Assembly (NCBI RefSeq): GCF_000970285.1
Contig: NZ_CP009516.1
Coordinates: 1,281,036-1,345,035, forward strand
DNA: 64,000 nucleotides
Direction of reading: 5' to 3'
DNA from: Methanosarcina horonobensis HB-1 = JCM 15518
GTDB taxonomy: Archaea; Halobacteriota; Methanosarcinia; Methanosarcinales; Methanosarcinaceae
Both the position numbers and the translations under genes were made by a program. The notes beneath the pieces were generated by a model. The model had not been told where the DNA came from, ran no database searches, and worked only from the letters and a program-made list of their open reading frames with translations. Within the stretch, counting starts at the first letter, position 1. Each line of letters begins with the position of its first letter. This document shows positions 25,282 through 34,724 of the stretch, in pieces.

Positions 25282-27159
25282 ATGCCTTTTCAAAACCCCC
25301 TTGCTCTTGCCGCTCTCCTGAGTGTCATCCCGCTTATAATCATTTATATGCTCCGGCCGAAACCAGCCGTGCTTTCTATTCCCTCGTTGATGTTTATCCT
25401 CAAGCTTGAAAGGGAACGAAAAAGGGTTTATGCTTCTCTCACGAAAATCGTGCGTGACCCTCTCTTCCTGATCCAGCTCCTTATGCTGATCCTTCTTTCC
25501 ATAGGTGCTGCAGGTTACTATTATACTTCAGAAGAGCCTCTCAGCGGAGAGCATACTGTGCTTATCCTGGACACTTCGGCAAGCATGCAGGTTGACTCCC
25601 GTTTTGAAGATGCAGTTGGAATTGCCAGCGGCTATGTAAGCAAGAAAAACAGCATAATCCTTGCTTCCAGTACTCCTCAGCTTGTCCTTGAAGGCGGAAG
25701 CGCTTCCGCTGCCGGGGAGATCTTTGATAAGGTCAGACCCGGAGCCGGCGTTGCCGATCTGTCCGCAGCCATTACTACGGGGATGCGTCTCTTATCTAAT
25801 GAAGGGGGCAGGATCATTGTCATTTCAGATTTTACTAACTGGGAAGGAGATGACCCTGTGGCTTCCAAGAACCTGGCTGAATCCTACGGGCTTGAGGTTA
25901 ATTTCGTAAAGGTCGGAAAACCTGCAGAGAATATAGGAATAATTAACGGATGGGTTGAAGCCGTAGATGGAGAATACAGCTATACAGGTGTGGTCAAAAA
26001 TTACAGAAGCGAAAGCCAGAACGTTCAAATCGAAACCGGAAGAGGGACTTCAGGGAATGCCTCCAAGTCCTTTACTCTGAATGTCCCTGCAGGCGGCACA
26101 AATCAGTTTACGCTTGCAAATCTGGGGCCAGGTGTTACTACAGTCAGCCTGAATGTCAATGATGACCTGGCTGTTGACAATAAGGCTTATATCTCCATTC
26201 CGGACACCTCGGGACAGCACATCCTCTACGTTACGGATAACGGAAAGCTGCCTTCAAAGACAGCACTCTCTCTACTCCCGAACATTGACCTGGAGATCAG
26301 GAAGTCTGTGCCTTCTTCCCTTGACAATTATACCCTTGTTGTACTTGCCCAGAAAGAAAACCCCATTGCCAACGGCTCTGTAAGTAGTATCGAATCTTAC
26401 GTGCGGAACGGAGGTAATGCTGTCTTTATTGCAAGTGAAGCCCTTTCCCCTGAGAAAACCGAGGTCGACCTTGTTAAACTCCTGCCTGTAAAGCCTATAG
26501 GAGTTGAAGAGGCAGAAAACGGGCTTGAGGTTAAAGAAACGCTCAAGAACAGTATCACAGAGGATATGAAAAGTGAAGAAATCTCTGTCCGCAAATACAT
26601 GAACGCAACTGAAAGAACGGGTTCTACAACCCTCGTAGCTACGGAAAACGGTATTCCTGTGCTGAGTTACTGGCAGTCAGGTAGAGGAACTATCTTCTAT
26701 ATGGGGCTTAATGACGAACTAGGGGAAGGGGCCTGGAACAATTTCCATAACCTGCCCGAGTATCCGGTATTCTGGATAAAACTTGTTGAATGGCTCGGAG
26801 GCATTGGTGACATCTCAGAGTACAACCTCGAAACAGGTACCCTGACATCCCTTTCAAAAACCGAGGAAATCCGCACGCCTACAAAGACCCTGACAGCAAA
26901 CACTTTGCTTTATGACGAGGTAGGAATATACGAGGTTTCAGGCAAGAGGATTGCAGTCAATCTGTATGATGACAGGGAATCAAACACTACAATAGACTCC
27001 TCTGACCTTATCAGCCGCGCAGTTGAAAAAGACGAACCCAGGCTTGTCAAGTCAGACTCCTATACTGCAAGAAACGATATTACCGATTATATTATAGGAA
27101 TTCTTTTCCTGCTTATGCTGCTTGAAATCCTGATAGTCCGCGGGAGGGGTGAACTGTGA
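25282..27159 (+). CDS. BatA-like membrane protein with vWA domain
   Basis: The 625-residue protein opens with the BatA N-terminal pattern: FQNPLALAALLSVIPLIIIY as TM1, LRPKPAVLSIPSLMF, and TM2 near residue 60-80. The vWA domain follows with a complete MIDAS start, LILDTSASMQ, and IIVISDFTNW. Later are a beta-rich extracytoplasmic region and a GATase-like segment with YVRNGGNAVFIASE. A C-terminal TM helix (DYIIGILFLLMLLEILIV) lies before RGRGEL. It overlaps the next gene by 4 nt (GTGA). It should sit in the membrane with its large middle part outside. Confidence 0.87.
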   Translation: MPFQNPLALAALLSVIPLIIIYMLRPKPAVLSIPSLMFILKLERERKRVYASLTKIVRDPLFLIQLLMLILLSIGAAGYYYTSEEPLSGEHTVLILDTSASMQVDSRFEDAVGIASGYVSKKNSIILASSTPQLVLEGGSASAAGEIFDKVRPGAGVADLSAAITTGMRLLSNEGGRIIVISDFTNWEGDDPVASKNLAESYGLEVNFVKVGKPAENIGIINGWVEAVDGEYSYTGVVKNYRSESQNVQIETGRGTSGNASKSFTLNVPAGGTNQFTLANLGPGVTTVSLNVNDDLAVDNKAYISIPDTSGQHILYVTDNGKLPSKTALSLLPNIDLEIRKSVPSSLDNYTLVVLAQKENPIANGSVSSIESYVRNGGNAVFIASEALSPEKTEVDLVKLLPVKPIGVEEAENGLEVKETLKNSITEDMKSEEISVRKYMNATERTGSTTLVATENGIPVLSYWQSGRGTIFYMGLNDELGEGAWNNFHNLPEYPVFWIKLVEWLGGIGDISEYNLETGTLTSLSKTEEIRTPTKTLTANTLLYDEVGIYEVSGKRIAVNLYDDRESNTTIDSSDLISRAVEKDEPRLVKSDSYTARNDITDYIIGILFLLMLLEILIVRGRGEL

Positions 27160-29651
27160 ACATGTCACTTGAAAGCCCTGAGATGCTTCTACTCATAGTT
27201 CCCTTGATTATTGCGGGTTTTTATCTCCTGCGGAAGACAAAAACGAAACTTATGGAATGGAGAATGCTTGTTGCCCTCCTCCTTGTCCTTGCTCTGGCTT
27301 CGCCCTATACAACGGTTACCCGGACAATCAATGAAGAAGAGCCTTCACTTGTGCTTGTTCAGGACCAGACAGCAAGTATGGGTATTTTTCCTGAAGAAGC
27401 AGGTACAGACCTGTATGAATCTCTTACGGCAAATACCCCAACTACTCTCGTGCAGCTGACTGGGGAAAAGACCACTCTCGGAGATGCCGTTACCCAATAT
27501 TCCGGGCTAGGAAACCAGATAGTGCTTGTTACCGATGGAAACAGCAACTCTGGAAAGGACCTGACAGAAGCTCTGGAGTTTGCAAGGGACACAGATACTC
27601 CGGTCTATCTTGTCCGGCCCGAGCTAGAAACAAATGACCTCAGCGTTGAGGTACTCGGTGATAAGACAGTGGTTGTGGACAACCAGAATGAGTTTGAGAT
27701 AGTTGTCCGCCAGGCATCAGAACAGAGTGTCAGCTATTTCCTTGAAGTGTTTGTGGATGGAGAACTTTCCCAGAGCAGGCAGTTTACGCAGGATGCCAGG
27801 AATAATACCATTCCGATCAATCAGGCTTTTACCACCCTTGGAGCTCACAATATAAGCGTAAAAATCACTCCTTCCGGAGAGGATTTAAACGAAATTAACA
27901 ATGAGTTCTTTAAGTCTCTTTACGTAATCCCCAAACCTAAAATCACACTTATTACAGGTGAGACCGGTTCTCCTCTGGCTAAAGTCCTGAGCAGCCTTTA
28001 CGAGGTTTCGGTTGTAAACGGTTATTCGGGGGCAGAAAATGTTACGGATAGCAAGGCTCTGGTGCTTGACAACCAGTATATAGACTCATTTTCCGAGTCT
28101 GAGATTAAAGAAATCAAAAACTACGTCAGCAACGGAGGCGGACTCATTGTCGTCGGAGGGGATACGGCTTACAACTACGGAAACTACCTTAATTCTTCCC
28201 TCGAGGAAGTCCTGCCTGTAATTTCAAAACCTTCCGAATTCAGGGGAGGGAGAAATCTAATCCTGATCCTTGATGTTTCTCCAAGTACGGTTGCTCACAA
28301 AACTCAGGGAGATATCCTGTCAAATGCTGTTAATATCCTTGAGAACGACAACCTGAAAGATGCAAATGTTGCTGTTGTAGCATTCGGCAACGCGGCGTAT
28401 GATGTTTCCGGTGGGTTCGTGTTCATGGGGCTTCCTCATGAGCTCGCCCTTCTTAAAGAGAAAGTCTCGAAGCTGACCCCTACTAACGAGACTGAGACTT
28501 CCCTCGACCAGGGGCTCGGTGTAGCTAAACAGATGTTTGAAGGTGAAGACGGTGAGCTTGATGCTATTATAATCTCTGACGGAGGAATTGAAGACTCATA
28601 CGACCAGAGCGTTCAGGTTGCACAGGAGCTGAAAGATATGGGTGTAAACCTGTATTTTATCCATATCCGTTCTTCTGCTCCCTCTCAGGCCGACAGGACC
28701 CGAAACTACTATGCTGAGAAGCTGATGCAGGAACTCGGGCTTGGTGACGCTCAACACTATCAACATATCGAAATGGGTGATAGAGCAAATATCGTATTTG
28801 AAGAGACCTCTGAAGCTCCCGAGGACAGTGAAGAAGAGGAAATCGAAGATACAGGTTCCTACCTGCTCCTTGAGTACTCCCCCGACCATTTCATTACTAA
28901 GGGTGTGAACCTTACCAGCACGACTATCACAGGATATAACCAGGTTACTCCAAAAGCCGGAGCTGAACGCCTGGTCATTACGGTTACAGGGCAGCCTGTG
29001 CTCACCACATGGCGGTTTGGACTCGGGCGCGTCGCAGCCTTTACCACGGATAACGGAGAAGGTGAAGGCACTCGCTGGGCTTCTGCTCTGTACAACGGAT
29101 CAAACAGCAAACTGATTTCAGGCACGGCTAACTGGGCAATAGGAAACCCTCAGGCAGAAGAAGGAGCTGTTGTTGAAGCTCCCGACACATGGCTTGGCAC
29201 CCCTTCCGACCTTACCCTGATTATGTACGATGAGGGAATCCCGCAGCTTAAACTGAACGGAGCCCAGCTTGACCTTGCCCTTACAGGCAGAAACACTTAT
29301 GAAACAAGTGTCAACCCGGTAAATATCGGGATTCATGACATTTCAGGTTACCCGCTTGCAGTAAATTACGCGCTTGAGTACCTTGAAGTCGGGCATAATA
29401 AGGATATTGAACCTCTTATCCTTGCAACCGGAGGGAAGATTTATACTGAAAAGGAGGCAAGAGCCTCTCTCCTGAAAGACGCGAGACAGAACTCGGAAAG
29501 GGAGTCAGATGAGCCTGTTAGCCTGAAAATGTATGTACTTCTTGCAGCCCTTGTCCTTTATCTTGGAGAAGTCATAGTCAGGCGCATAAGGGAAATGAGA
29601 AGGCTCAGGCAGGCACAGGGTGAGACAGGAGCAGGAGAGACGGCTGCCTGA
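27156..29651 (+). CDS. Large membrane vWA protein with two vWA domains
   Basis: The 831-residue protein has two N-terminal TM segments (about residues 8-24 and 35-52). A first, degenerate vWA domain shows QDQTASMGIF, in which the first MIDAS Asp is displaced. A beta domain and a GATase-like domain (NGGGLIVVGGDTAYNYGNY) follow. A second vWA domain has an intact LILDVSPST MIDAS and AIIISDGGIED. A C-terminal TM helix (LKMYVLLAALVLYLGEVIV) ends in a charged tail. The operon position and domain set indicate a partner of MoxR at the cell envelope. GTG 27156 overlaps the previous stop. ATG 27162 fits the SD GGTGA spacing better, so it may be the real start. Confidence 0.87.
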   Translation: MNMSLESPEMLLLIVPLIIAGFYLLRKTKTKLMEWRMLVALLLVLALASPYTTVTRTINEEEPSLVLVQDQTASMGIFPEEAGTDLYESLTANTPTTLVQLTGEKTTLGDAVTQYSGLGNQIVLVTDGNSNSGKDLTEALEFARDTDTPVYLVRPELETNDLSVEVLGDKTVVVDNQNEFEIVVRQASEQSVSYFLEVFVDGELSQSRQFTQDARNNTIPINQAFTTLGAHNISVKITPSGEDLNEINNEFFKSLYVIPKPKITLITGETGSPLAKVLSSLYEVSVVNGYSGAENVTDSKALVLDNQYIDSFSESEIKEIKNYVSNGGGLIVVGGDTAYNYGNYLNSSLEEVLPVISKPSEFRGGRNLILILDVSPSTVAHKTQGDILSNAVNILENDNLKDANVAVVAFGNAAYDVSGGFVFMGLPHELALLKEKVSKLTPTNETETSLDQGLGVAKQMFEGEDGELDAIIISDGGIEDSYDQSVQVAQELKDMGVNLYFIHIRSSAPSQADRTRNYYAEKLMQELGLGDAQHYQHIEMGDRANIVFEETSEAPEDSEEEEIEDTGSYLLLEYSPDHFITKGVNLTSTTITGYNQVTPKAGAERLVITVTGQPVLTTWRFGLGRVAAFTTDNGEGEGTRWASALYNGSNSKLISGTANWAIGNPQAEEGAVVEAPDTWLGTPSDLTLIMYDEGIPQLKLNGAQLDLALTGRNTYETSVNPVNIGIHDISGYPLAVNYALEYLEVGHNKDIEPLILATGGKIYTEKEARASLLKDARQNSERESDEPVSLKMYVLLAALVLYLGEVIVRRIREMRRLRQAQGETGAGETAA

Positions 29652-29678
29652 GCTTCTTCCCTGCTTCCCTTTCTTTTT

Positions 29679-29725
29679 TAAATTACTTCTCTTTTATTTC
29701 TTTCTCATTTCGTTTTTTTCTTTTA
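29679..29725 (+). terminator. T-rich terminator region after the vWA operon
   Basis: Several T-runs of 5-7 (29683-29689, 29713-29719 and others) begin about 30 nt after the last gene. Archaeal RNA polymerase ends transcription at such tracts without needing a hairpin. Confidence 0.6.
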
Positions 29726-29922
29726 AGAACTGATCTCCAGAAGAACTGGAGGAGACGTTTGTTTATCTGTAAGTTGAAAAACGGAGCCTGGGTCAAGAAA
29801 TTCATTTCTCAGGCAGGCGGAAGGCTATAACCTGTGCAGCATGAAGATAAGATTCAAATGTTCCACTTCTTGATTTCCCGGAATAGACAACTAGATTTTT
29901 CAGACGTTGACTCTTCTACCGG

Positions 29923-30519
29923 TTAGAAGTACATCAACAGAAGCAGGGTTATCTGCCCGAAAAAGCCGGAAAAAATTGGGACCACAAGGTTGTCATCTAT
30001 TTTGTTTACTGCGGTCTCCGTGAGGGTTGCAAAAAAAGCCATTACCAGGGACACAACCGGGTTTCCGGTTATAGCGAGCCCTACTACCAGATCGGTTATG
30101 AACTCGGAAGCTGAGCCTTCAAGAGATTTGTCATTTTTAAAAATTTCTCTGAAAACTCTTCTTTTTCCGTAAAACTTTCCTATCAGGGCTGCAGCTAGGT
30201 CTCCGAAGGTTGTCATAAGAACTGCAGCATAAGCGATTTCCCTGTTGAAGAGGGAGATTGCTGCAATTGCACCCAGGGCAAAGTAGATGTGTCCCCCAAG
30301 ACTTTCGGCTTCGTGTTCCCTGTACATCATATAAAAAAAAGGAATTTTCAGATTTTCTTCGAGCCTGAGATATTCCAGGAAAAGGACGGTTACAAGGAAG
30401 AGCATGAGAACCCAGAGAATGGCTTCTTTCCCGAAAAACTCGTAAATAAACACTATAAAAATTGAGACCAGATGCACACTTTTTCTCAGGACTTCAAGAA
30501 CGACTTCTCTGGATGACAT
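29923..30519 (-). CDS. Dolichol/phytol kinase family CTP-dependent lipid kinase
   Basis: The 198-residue membrane protein has about six TM segments. The family signature GDLAAALIGKFYGKRR is followed by KSLEGSASEFITD, which matches CTP-binding residues of dolichol, phytol and related lipid kinases. RKSVHLVSIFIVFIYEF at the N-terminus is also typical. In archaea such enzymes phosphorylate isoprenoid or diether lipids. The precise substrate cannot be told. No SD precedes the ATG. A TATA-like TTTATATT 30 nt upstream suggests a leaderless or very short-leader transcript. It is monocistronic. Confidence 0.85.
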   Translation of the reverse strand: MSSREVVLEVLRKSVHLVSIFIVFIYEFFGKEAILWVLMLFLVTVLFLEYLRLEENLKIPFFYMMYREHEAESLGGHIYFALGAIAAISLFNREIAYAAVLMTTFGDLAAALIGKFYGKRRVFREIFKNDKSLEGSASEFITDLVVGLAITGNPVVSLVMAFFATLTETAVNKIDDNLVVPIFSGFFGQITLLLLMYF

Positions 30520-30623
30520 AGCATAAAGGGTTTGTGAGAATTGAATATAAATTTATACTGGTCTAGGGCTGAAATTTCCACTGTTTTACAGAGGCTGCTG
30601 TACTGAAGACTCAAAAATATTTC

Positions 30624-31679
30624 TCAGGTGCTGTGCTGAGATTCAACAGAGTCTCCTATCAATTTCTTAATCAGATTTGCATCTTTGATTATTTTCAAAC
30701 TCATAAGCCCTCCTACTAAAAGGTTCATATGGTATGTCAGAGCTCTCCAGGCAAGAACGGTAATTCCCAGAACAGACGAATCTACGAAAATGGAAAAGAT
30801 AGAAGCTGCTCCTAATTCAGCAACTCCGCTTGCCCCGGGAGTTGCGGGTATTACCATTATAACTGCGAGAAGTACCTGGGCTGCAAAGGCTGTGATAATC
30901 GAATGCGTCTGTGAAAGGCCCATCAGGATCAGGATGAGCAGTGAAAATTCTATGGTCCAGAAAATAAAAGTATAGAGAATTCCCCAGAGCAACCCTTTTC
31001 TTCCTTCCGAGAAAAAGACTCTGACACTGTCATGGAAATGGTCTATTTCCCTGTCTATCTGTTCCATAAAGTGCGAAATTGCAGCATCGGTTTTTTTTCC
31101 AAAAAAGGGGGCAAGTCTGCCTGTCAGCCTGCGTGTTATGTATTTTACTTTTTCGGGTTTCCAGACCCCGTAAATAAAGAAAACGAGAAGTAAGAAAACA
31201 AGGAAGTTTGCTGTGAAGAAGGCTGCATCGAACTTATAGTCCGAAAGGATATCACCAAGAACATAGAATGCAAAGGGCAGACAGGAAAAGATAAATAGTG
31301 CATCAAGCAGTCGTTCTCCTACAACGATTGCAGTAGCTCTCCCAACAGGAATTCTGTTCCTGCTAAGGCTGTGGACTCTCAGGAATTCTCCGCCTGCAGA
31401 AGAAGGAGTAATTCCGGCTACAAAAACACTTGAGATAACTATCTCTGTCACCTTCAGAACACTTATCCTGTGTCCCAGAGCCTTGCAAAGAGCCCGGGTC
31501 CTCAGTCCCCATACGGGGTAAGAGAGAATATGAAGGAGCGCAGCTGCCAGAATGTATTCCAGTCTAATCTTCCTCAGAGCTTCGATCGTCTCCGAGCTAA
31601 AAGTCAGGCATGTAACCAGGGCAATTGATACTGCGCTGATAACCAGCGACCCAATAAGCCATTTTTTATACCTGGTCAT
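30624..31679 (-). CDS. Flippase-like membrane protein (UPF0104/LPG synthase TM family)
   Basis: The 351-residue protein has about eight TM segments. Family motifs are SSVFVAGITPSSAGGEFLRV near residue 90 and VIPATPGASGVAELG near residue 278. The core is that of the lysylphosphatidylglycerol synthase transmembrane/flippase region, without the soluble aminoacyl-transferase domain. Archaeal members are probably lipid or polyprenyl-phosphate flippases, but this is not established for this protein. It is on the same strand as the lipid kinase gene and just upstream of it, consistent with envelope lipid metabolism. Confidence 0.85.
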   Translation of the reverse strand: MTRYKKWLIGSLVISAVSIALVTCLTFSSETIEALRKIRLEYILAAALLHILSYPVWGLRTRALCKALGHRISVLKVTEIVISSVFVAGITPSSAGGEFLRVHSLSRNRIPVGRATAIVVGERLLDALFIFSCLPFAFYVLGDILSDYKFDAAFFTANFLVFLLLVFFIYGVWKPEKVKYITRRLTGRLAPFFGKKTDAAISHFMEQIDREIDHFHDSVRVFFSEGRKGLLWGILYTFIFWTIEFSLLILILMGLSQTHSIITAFAAQVLLAVIMVIPATPGASGVAELGAASIFSIFVDSSVLGITVLAWRALTYHMNLLVGGLMSLKIIKDANLIKKLIGDSVESQHST

Positions 31680-32233
31680 TGAAATCTCTTAATTTTATTT
31701 TTCAGTTGATACATTCCTGTTTAAGGAAACTTCTTTTTACAATATATAATGAACGGCATAAAATAGGTGAGGTCTGCCGGAATAAATCATTTTTCTAACT
31801 ATTAAATGAATATTAACAAGTATTAATTGATATTATAAGAGCTTTACTCATTCTTAAAAGGTTTATGTTTTTTAAGCTTCTTTAAGCTAGTGATTTATTG
31901 AAAGTTCCTGCTTCTTAAGAAGTTTTACTAAAAAATAAGGAATAAATATAATCCGTTTTAAAAGATAAGCCACAATAAGGTGAGGTCCGTTAGAAAGCAC
32001 ATGAAAGATAAAAATAGCAAAATTTAAGTTAGTTATAAAAACTCAAACTGAGTTTTCAAGAAACCTGTATTGTGGAAAAAATATCTATGTTTCCAGATCA
32101 CAAGTAATTACTTGAGCCTCAGTTACTGAATCAGTTACTTAACCAGTAGCTACTTGAGTCTGGAATAGATCCGAAAATATATTCTATTGGAGAATATACA
32201 TCCGATCTGGAACATGAGTTTTAAAAACTGTGT
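31680..32233. other. Intergenic region with a hairpin
   Basis: AT-rich, no ORF recognised. A perfect 8-bp inverted repeat, TATATTCT/AGAATATA with a 5-nt loop, lies at 32178-32198. It is about 35 bp beyond the 3' end of the pyrophosphorylase gene and may mark its transcript end. Imperfect repeats of cagttact occur at 32110-32155. Confidence 0.5.
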
Positions 32234-33412
32234 TTACGACCCTTCCTGTGCGGTATCATATCCTGAATTAACGACAGTTTCTTTTATACTGGAATTCTTG
32301 TCTATTACTACTTCAGGCCAGATCTTAACTCCCGAGTGTACTGTAGAGTGACTTCCGATGGTTGTTCTGTGCCCGATTACTGTTCCATTCTCAATGCTGC
32401 ACTTTTCTCCGATTATTGTTTCGTCGGCAACAACAGCTCCCGAGATATTGGAACCTTTTCCTATGAAGACACCATCAAAAAGATAGGATGAGAGAATTCT
32501 TGCGTTATCTTCGATAGTGCAGTTTGCACCTATCACGCTATAAGGTCCTATAAGGACATTGTCGCCGATTATGGTGTTTTCTCCTATGACAATCGGTCCT
32601 ACAAGGGACGAATTCGAGCCTATGCATACATTGTTTCCTATGGATAAAGGACCACGTATCCTTGCGTTTCTTGTTGTAAAGTTTCCTTCTATAGTGGTTC
32701 CGGGAAGAGCATCAAGCATCCAGCGCTGGGCCTGCCTGTAAGCCGCGGAACTCCCTACATCAGTCCATTTTCCCCGGACAAGCACACCATTAATTTTTTC
32801 ATCTGCTGCAAGCATGGCTGGGAAGAGATCCTTTGCAAAGTCATATTTTTTATTTTCGGGAATCCAGTCAAAGACTTCGGGGCTACATATGTAAATTCCC
32901 GTACTTGCGAGATTGCTGAAAATCTGCCCGGACTTGGGTTTTTCGAGGAAGCGGTGGATCCGGTTGTTTATGTCCATGTCTGCAATCCCGAACTCTCTGG
33001 GATCGTCAATGGAAAGAAGCCCCATGGTCACTATCGCGTCATTTGCCTCATGAAAACGGTACATCTCCCTGAGGTCAAGGTTAAGTACGTGGTCTCCCCC
33101 AAGCACGATAAAAGGCTCATTTTTCAAATACTGTTCTGCATTTTTAACCCCGCCTGCAGTCCCCATCTTTTCTTTTTCATACACATAATCTATGTGTACT
33201 CCGAAAATATGCCCGTCTCCGAGCTGTTCTTCTATGCGTTCTCCCATGTACCCCAGAGTTATAACAATTTCATTGAACCCTTCTCTTGAAAGGTGCTCTA
33301 TCAGGTGCCGGACTGACGGTTTATTGAGAATCGGTATGCTCGGTTTCGGGTGTTTGAAGGTCAGCGGTCTGAGTCTTGTCCCTGTGCCTCCGCACATGAT
33401 ACATGCTTTCAT
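32234..33412 (-). CDS. Sugar-1-phosphate nucleotidyltransferase with beta-helix domain
   Basis: The 392-residue protein makes an NDP-sugar from NTP and a sugar-1-phosphate for glycan or S-layer glycosylation. The nucleotide-binding signature is MCGGTGTRLRPLTFKHPKPS. FIVLGGDHVLNLDL carries the metal-binding Asp, and FLEKPKSG is the family substrate motif. From about residue 240 a left-handed beta-helix of hexapeptide repeats (IGNNVCIGSNSSLVGPIVIG and on) follows. The overall pattern is closest to GDP-mannose or glucose-1-phosphate pyrophosphorylases of archaea. The sugar is uncertain. ATG 33412 is preferred over TTG 33424. It is monocistronic. Confidence 0.9.
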   Translation of the reverse strand: MKACIMCGGTGTRLRPLTFKHPKPSIPILNKPSVRHLIEHLSREGFNEIVITLGYMGERIEEQLGDGHIFGVHIDYVYEKEKMGTAGGVKNAEQYLKNEPFIVLGGDHVLNLDLREMYRFHEANDAIVTMGLLSIDDPREFGIADMDINNRIHRFLEKPKSGQIFSNLASTGIYICSPEVFDWIPENKKYDFAKDLFPAMLAADEKINGVLVRGKWTDVGSSAAYRQAQRWMLDALPGTTIEGNFTTRNARIRGPLSIGNNVCIGSNSSLVGPIVIGENTIIGDNVLIGPYSVIGANCTIEDNARILSSYLFDGVFIGKGSNISGAVVADETIIGEKCSIENGTVIGHRTTIGSHSTVHSGVKIWPEVVIDKNSSIKETVVNSGYDTAQEGS

Positions 33413-33547
33413 ATTTTTTCCCAACGTTGTTCCATGAATATATTGTTAACGATCTGTTCTTCGAATTTTAAGGTTTATTGATGACGATTATTCAGAGTGA
33501 GGTTTCCTTTGCCTGTATTCGGTAATACCTTATTTCAGAGTAATACC

Positions 33548-33946
33548 TTACTTCAGGGTAATATCTTCTTTTCTTTCCACTTTTATCTCTTTTTTTCCCT
33601 CATATTCAGAAATCTTACCTTTTATGCTTATGAAATCCCCCTCATTGATTGAGCCGCTCAGGGCTTCAGCCCCGGCTGTCTTCGGGATAAACACGCTAAG
33701 GACTTCTGAGTCAAAGTCCACTTCTAAAAGCAAGTGATCTCCGGTGTACGTAAATCGCTTACTTAAAACCTCTGCATCAAGAGTTACTTTTTCCCCAACT
33801 TCGGATTCGTGGGTGTACTGCAGGGCTTCTCCCCCCGGACTTTGTCCGGCTCCTGCAAGGTCGGACCCGAAAAATAAGTACGCTGTTGAAAGAGAGGATA
33901 ATGCCATAACAAGCAGAACCACCACGATTTTCTCTTCCTTTTCCAT
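33548..33946 (-). CDS. Membrane-anchored OB-fold protein
   Basis: The 132-residue protein has an N-terminal TM or signal segment (KIVVVLLVMALSSLSTAYLF). A single OB-fold follows: GEKVTLDAEVLSKRFTYTGD, LLLEVDFDSEVLSVFIP and INEGDFISIKGKISEYEGKK. The fold resembles tRNA_anti-type OB domains, but location outside the membrane argues against nucleic-acid binding in the cell. The ligand is unknown. It stands alone between the pyrophosphorylase gene and the FKBP genes. Confidence 0.75.
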   Translation of the reverse strand: MEKEEKIVVVLLVMALSSLSTAYLFFGSDLAGAGQSPGGEALQYTHESEVGEKVTLDAEVLSKRFTYTGDHLLLEVDFDSEVLSVFIPKTAGAEALSGSINEGDFISIKGKISEYEGKKEIKVERKEDITLK

Positions 33947-34106
33947 CTTTCACCACTCCAGTCTGTGAATCCTGAAACTAACCTATATTAGAAGTTTCTG
34001 AAGATAAATCTATTTCAGGAACTGGCATGGATCATTTAGATAAAATATATTTCAGACCGGTCATATTTCTTCAACATAGCTGTGTTTCAAGATAAGAGTC
34101 GAGGCC

Positions 34107-34589
34107 TTATATTTCAGGTTTGCTCACAATGGAGACAAGTTTTATTTCAAGGATCAGGGTTTTGCCTGCAAGCTCATGATTGAAGTCAAGGATTGCGCAG
34201 GTTTCCGTGGAATCAAGTACTTTAACTTCTTTTCCTCCGGGAGTTATGATTCTTTCTCCTGCTTCCGGAGGTTCACTGAGTTCAAGTCTTAAAAGAGGAA
34301 TTTTCTGAACCAGATAATCTTTATATTCTCCGTAGGCTTCTTCAGGTGCGATTTTAAGGATTTTTTCTTCTCCTTCCCGCATTCCAAGAATCCCGGTATC
34401 CATACCTTTTATTACCTGGCGGGCGTCTGTCCTGAAAAAAAAAGGTCTGTATTCTTTTTCCTCGCTGTATATTCCAGCTTCAAGAGCTTTTTCTTTTACG
34501 GTTGTGTCGAATATCGTTCCATCCTCAAATTTCCCAGTATAATCAATAAGGATATAGTCTCCCTTTTTTACGGTACGAGGGTTCTCCAT
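34107..34589 (-). CDS. FKBP-type peptidyl-prolyl isomerase, cytoplasmic (copy 1)
   Basis: A 160-residue long-type FKBP of methanogens. The core starts VKKGDYILIDYTGKFEDGTI and includes GMREGEEKILKIAPEEAYGE. The insert-in-flap (IF) chaperone domain follows, then a terminal ILDFNHELAGKTLILEIKLV. It speeds proline isomerisation and aids folding. It has no signal peptide. It is the most diverged and the last of three paralogs on one strand, 135 nt after the lipoprotein copy. Confidence 0.9.
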   Translation of the reverse strand: MENPRTVKKGDYILIDYTGKFEDGTIFDTTVKEKALEAGIYSEEKEYRPFFFRTDARQVIKGMDTGILGMREGEEKILKIAPEEAYGEYKDYLVQKIPLLRLELSEPPEAGERIITPGGKEVKVLDSTETCAILDFNHELAGKTLILEIKLVSIVSKPEI

Positions 34590-34724
34590 TATCCCTTCTC
34601 CTGTTCATTTTTTTCTTTACAGGTTTTCCGACACGCCTGAATCTTTTCCTGGCTGCCAGAAGGATGCATCTTTTTAAAGAAATGTAAGCCGGATTTTAAA
34701 CCGGTTTAACTTGCCCAGAATTCT

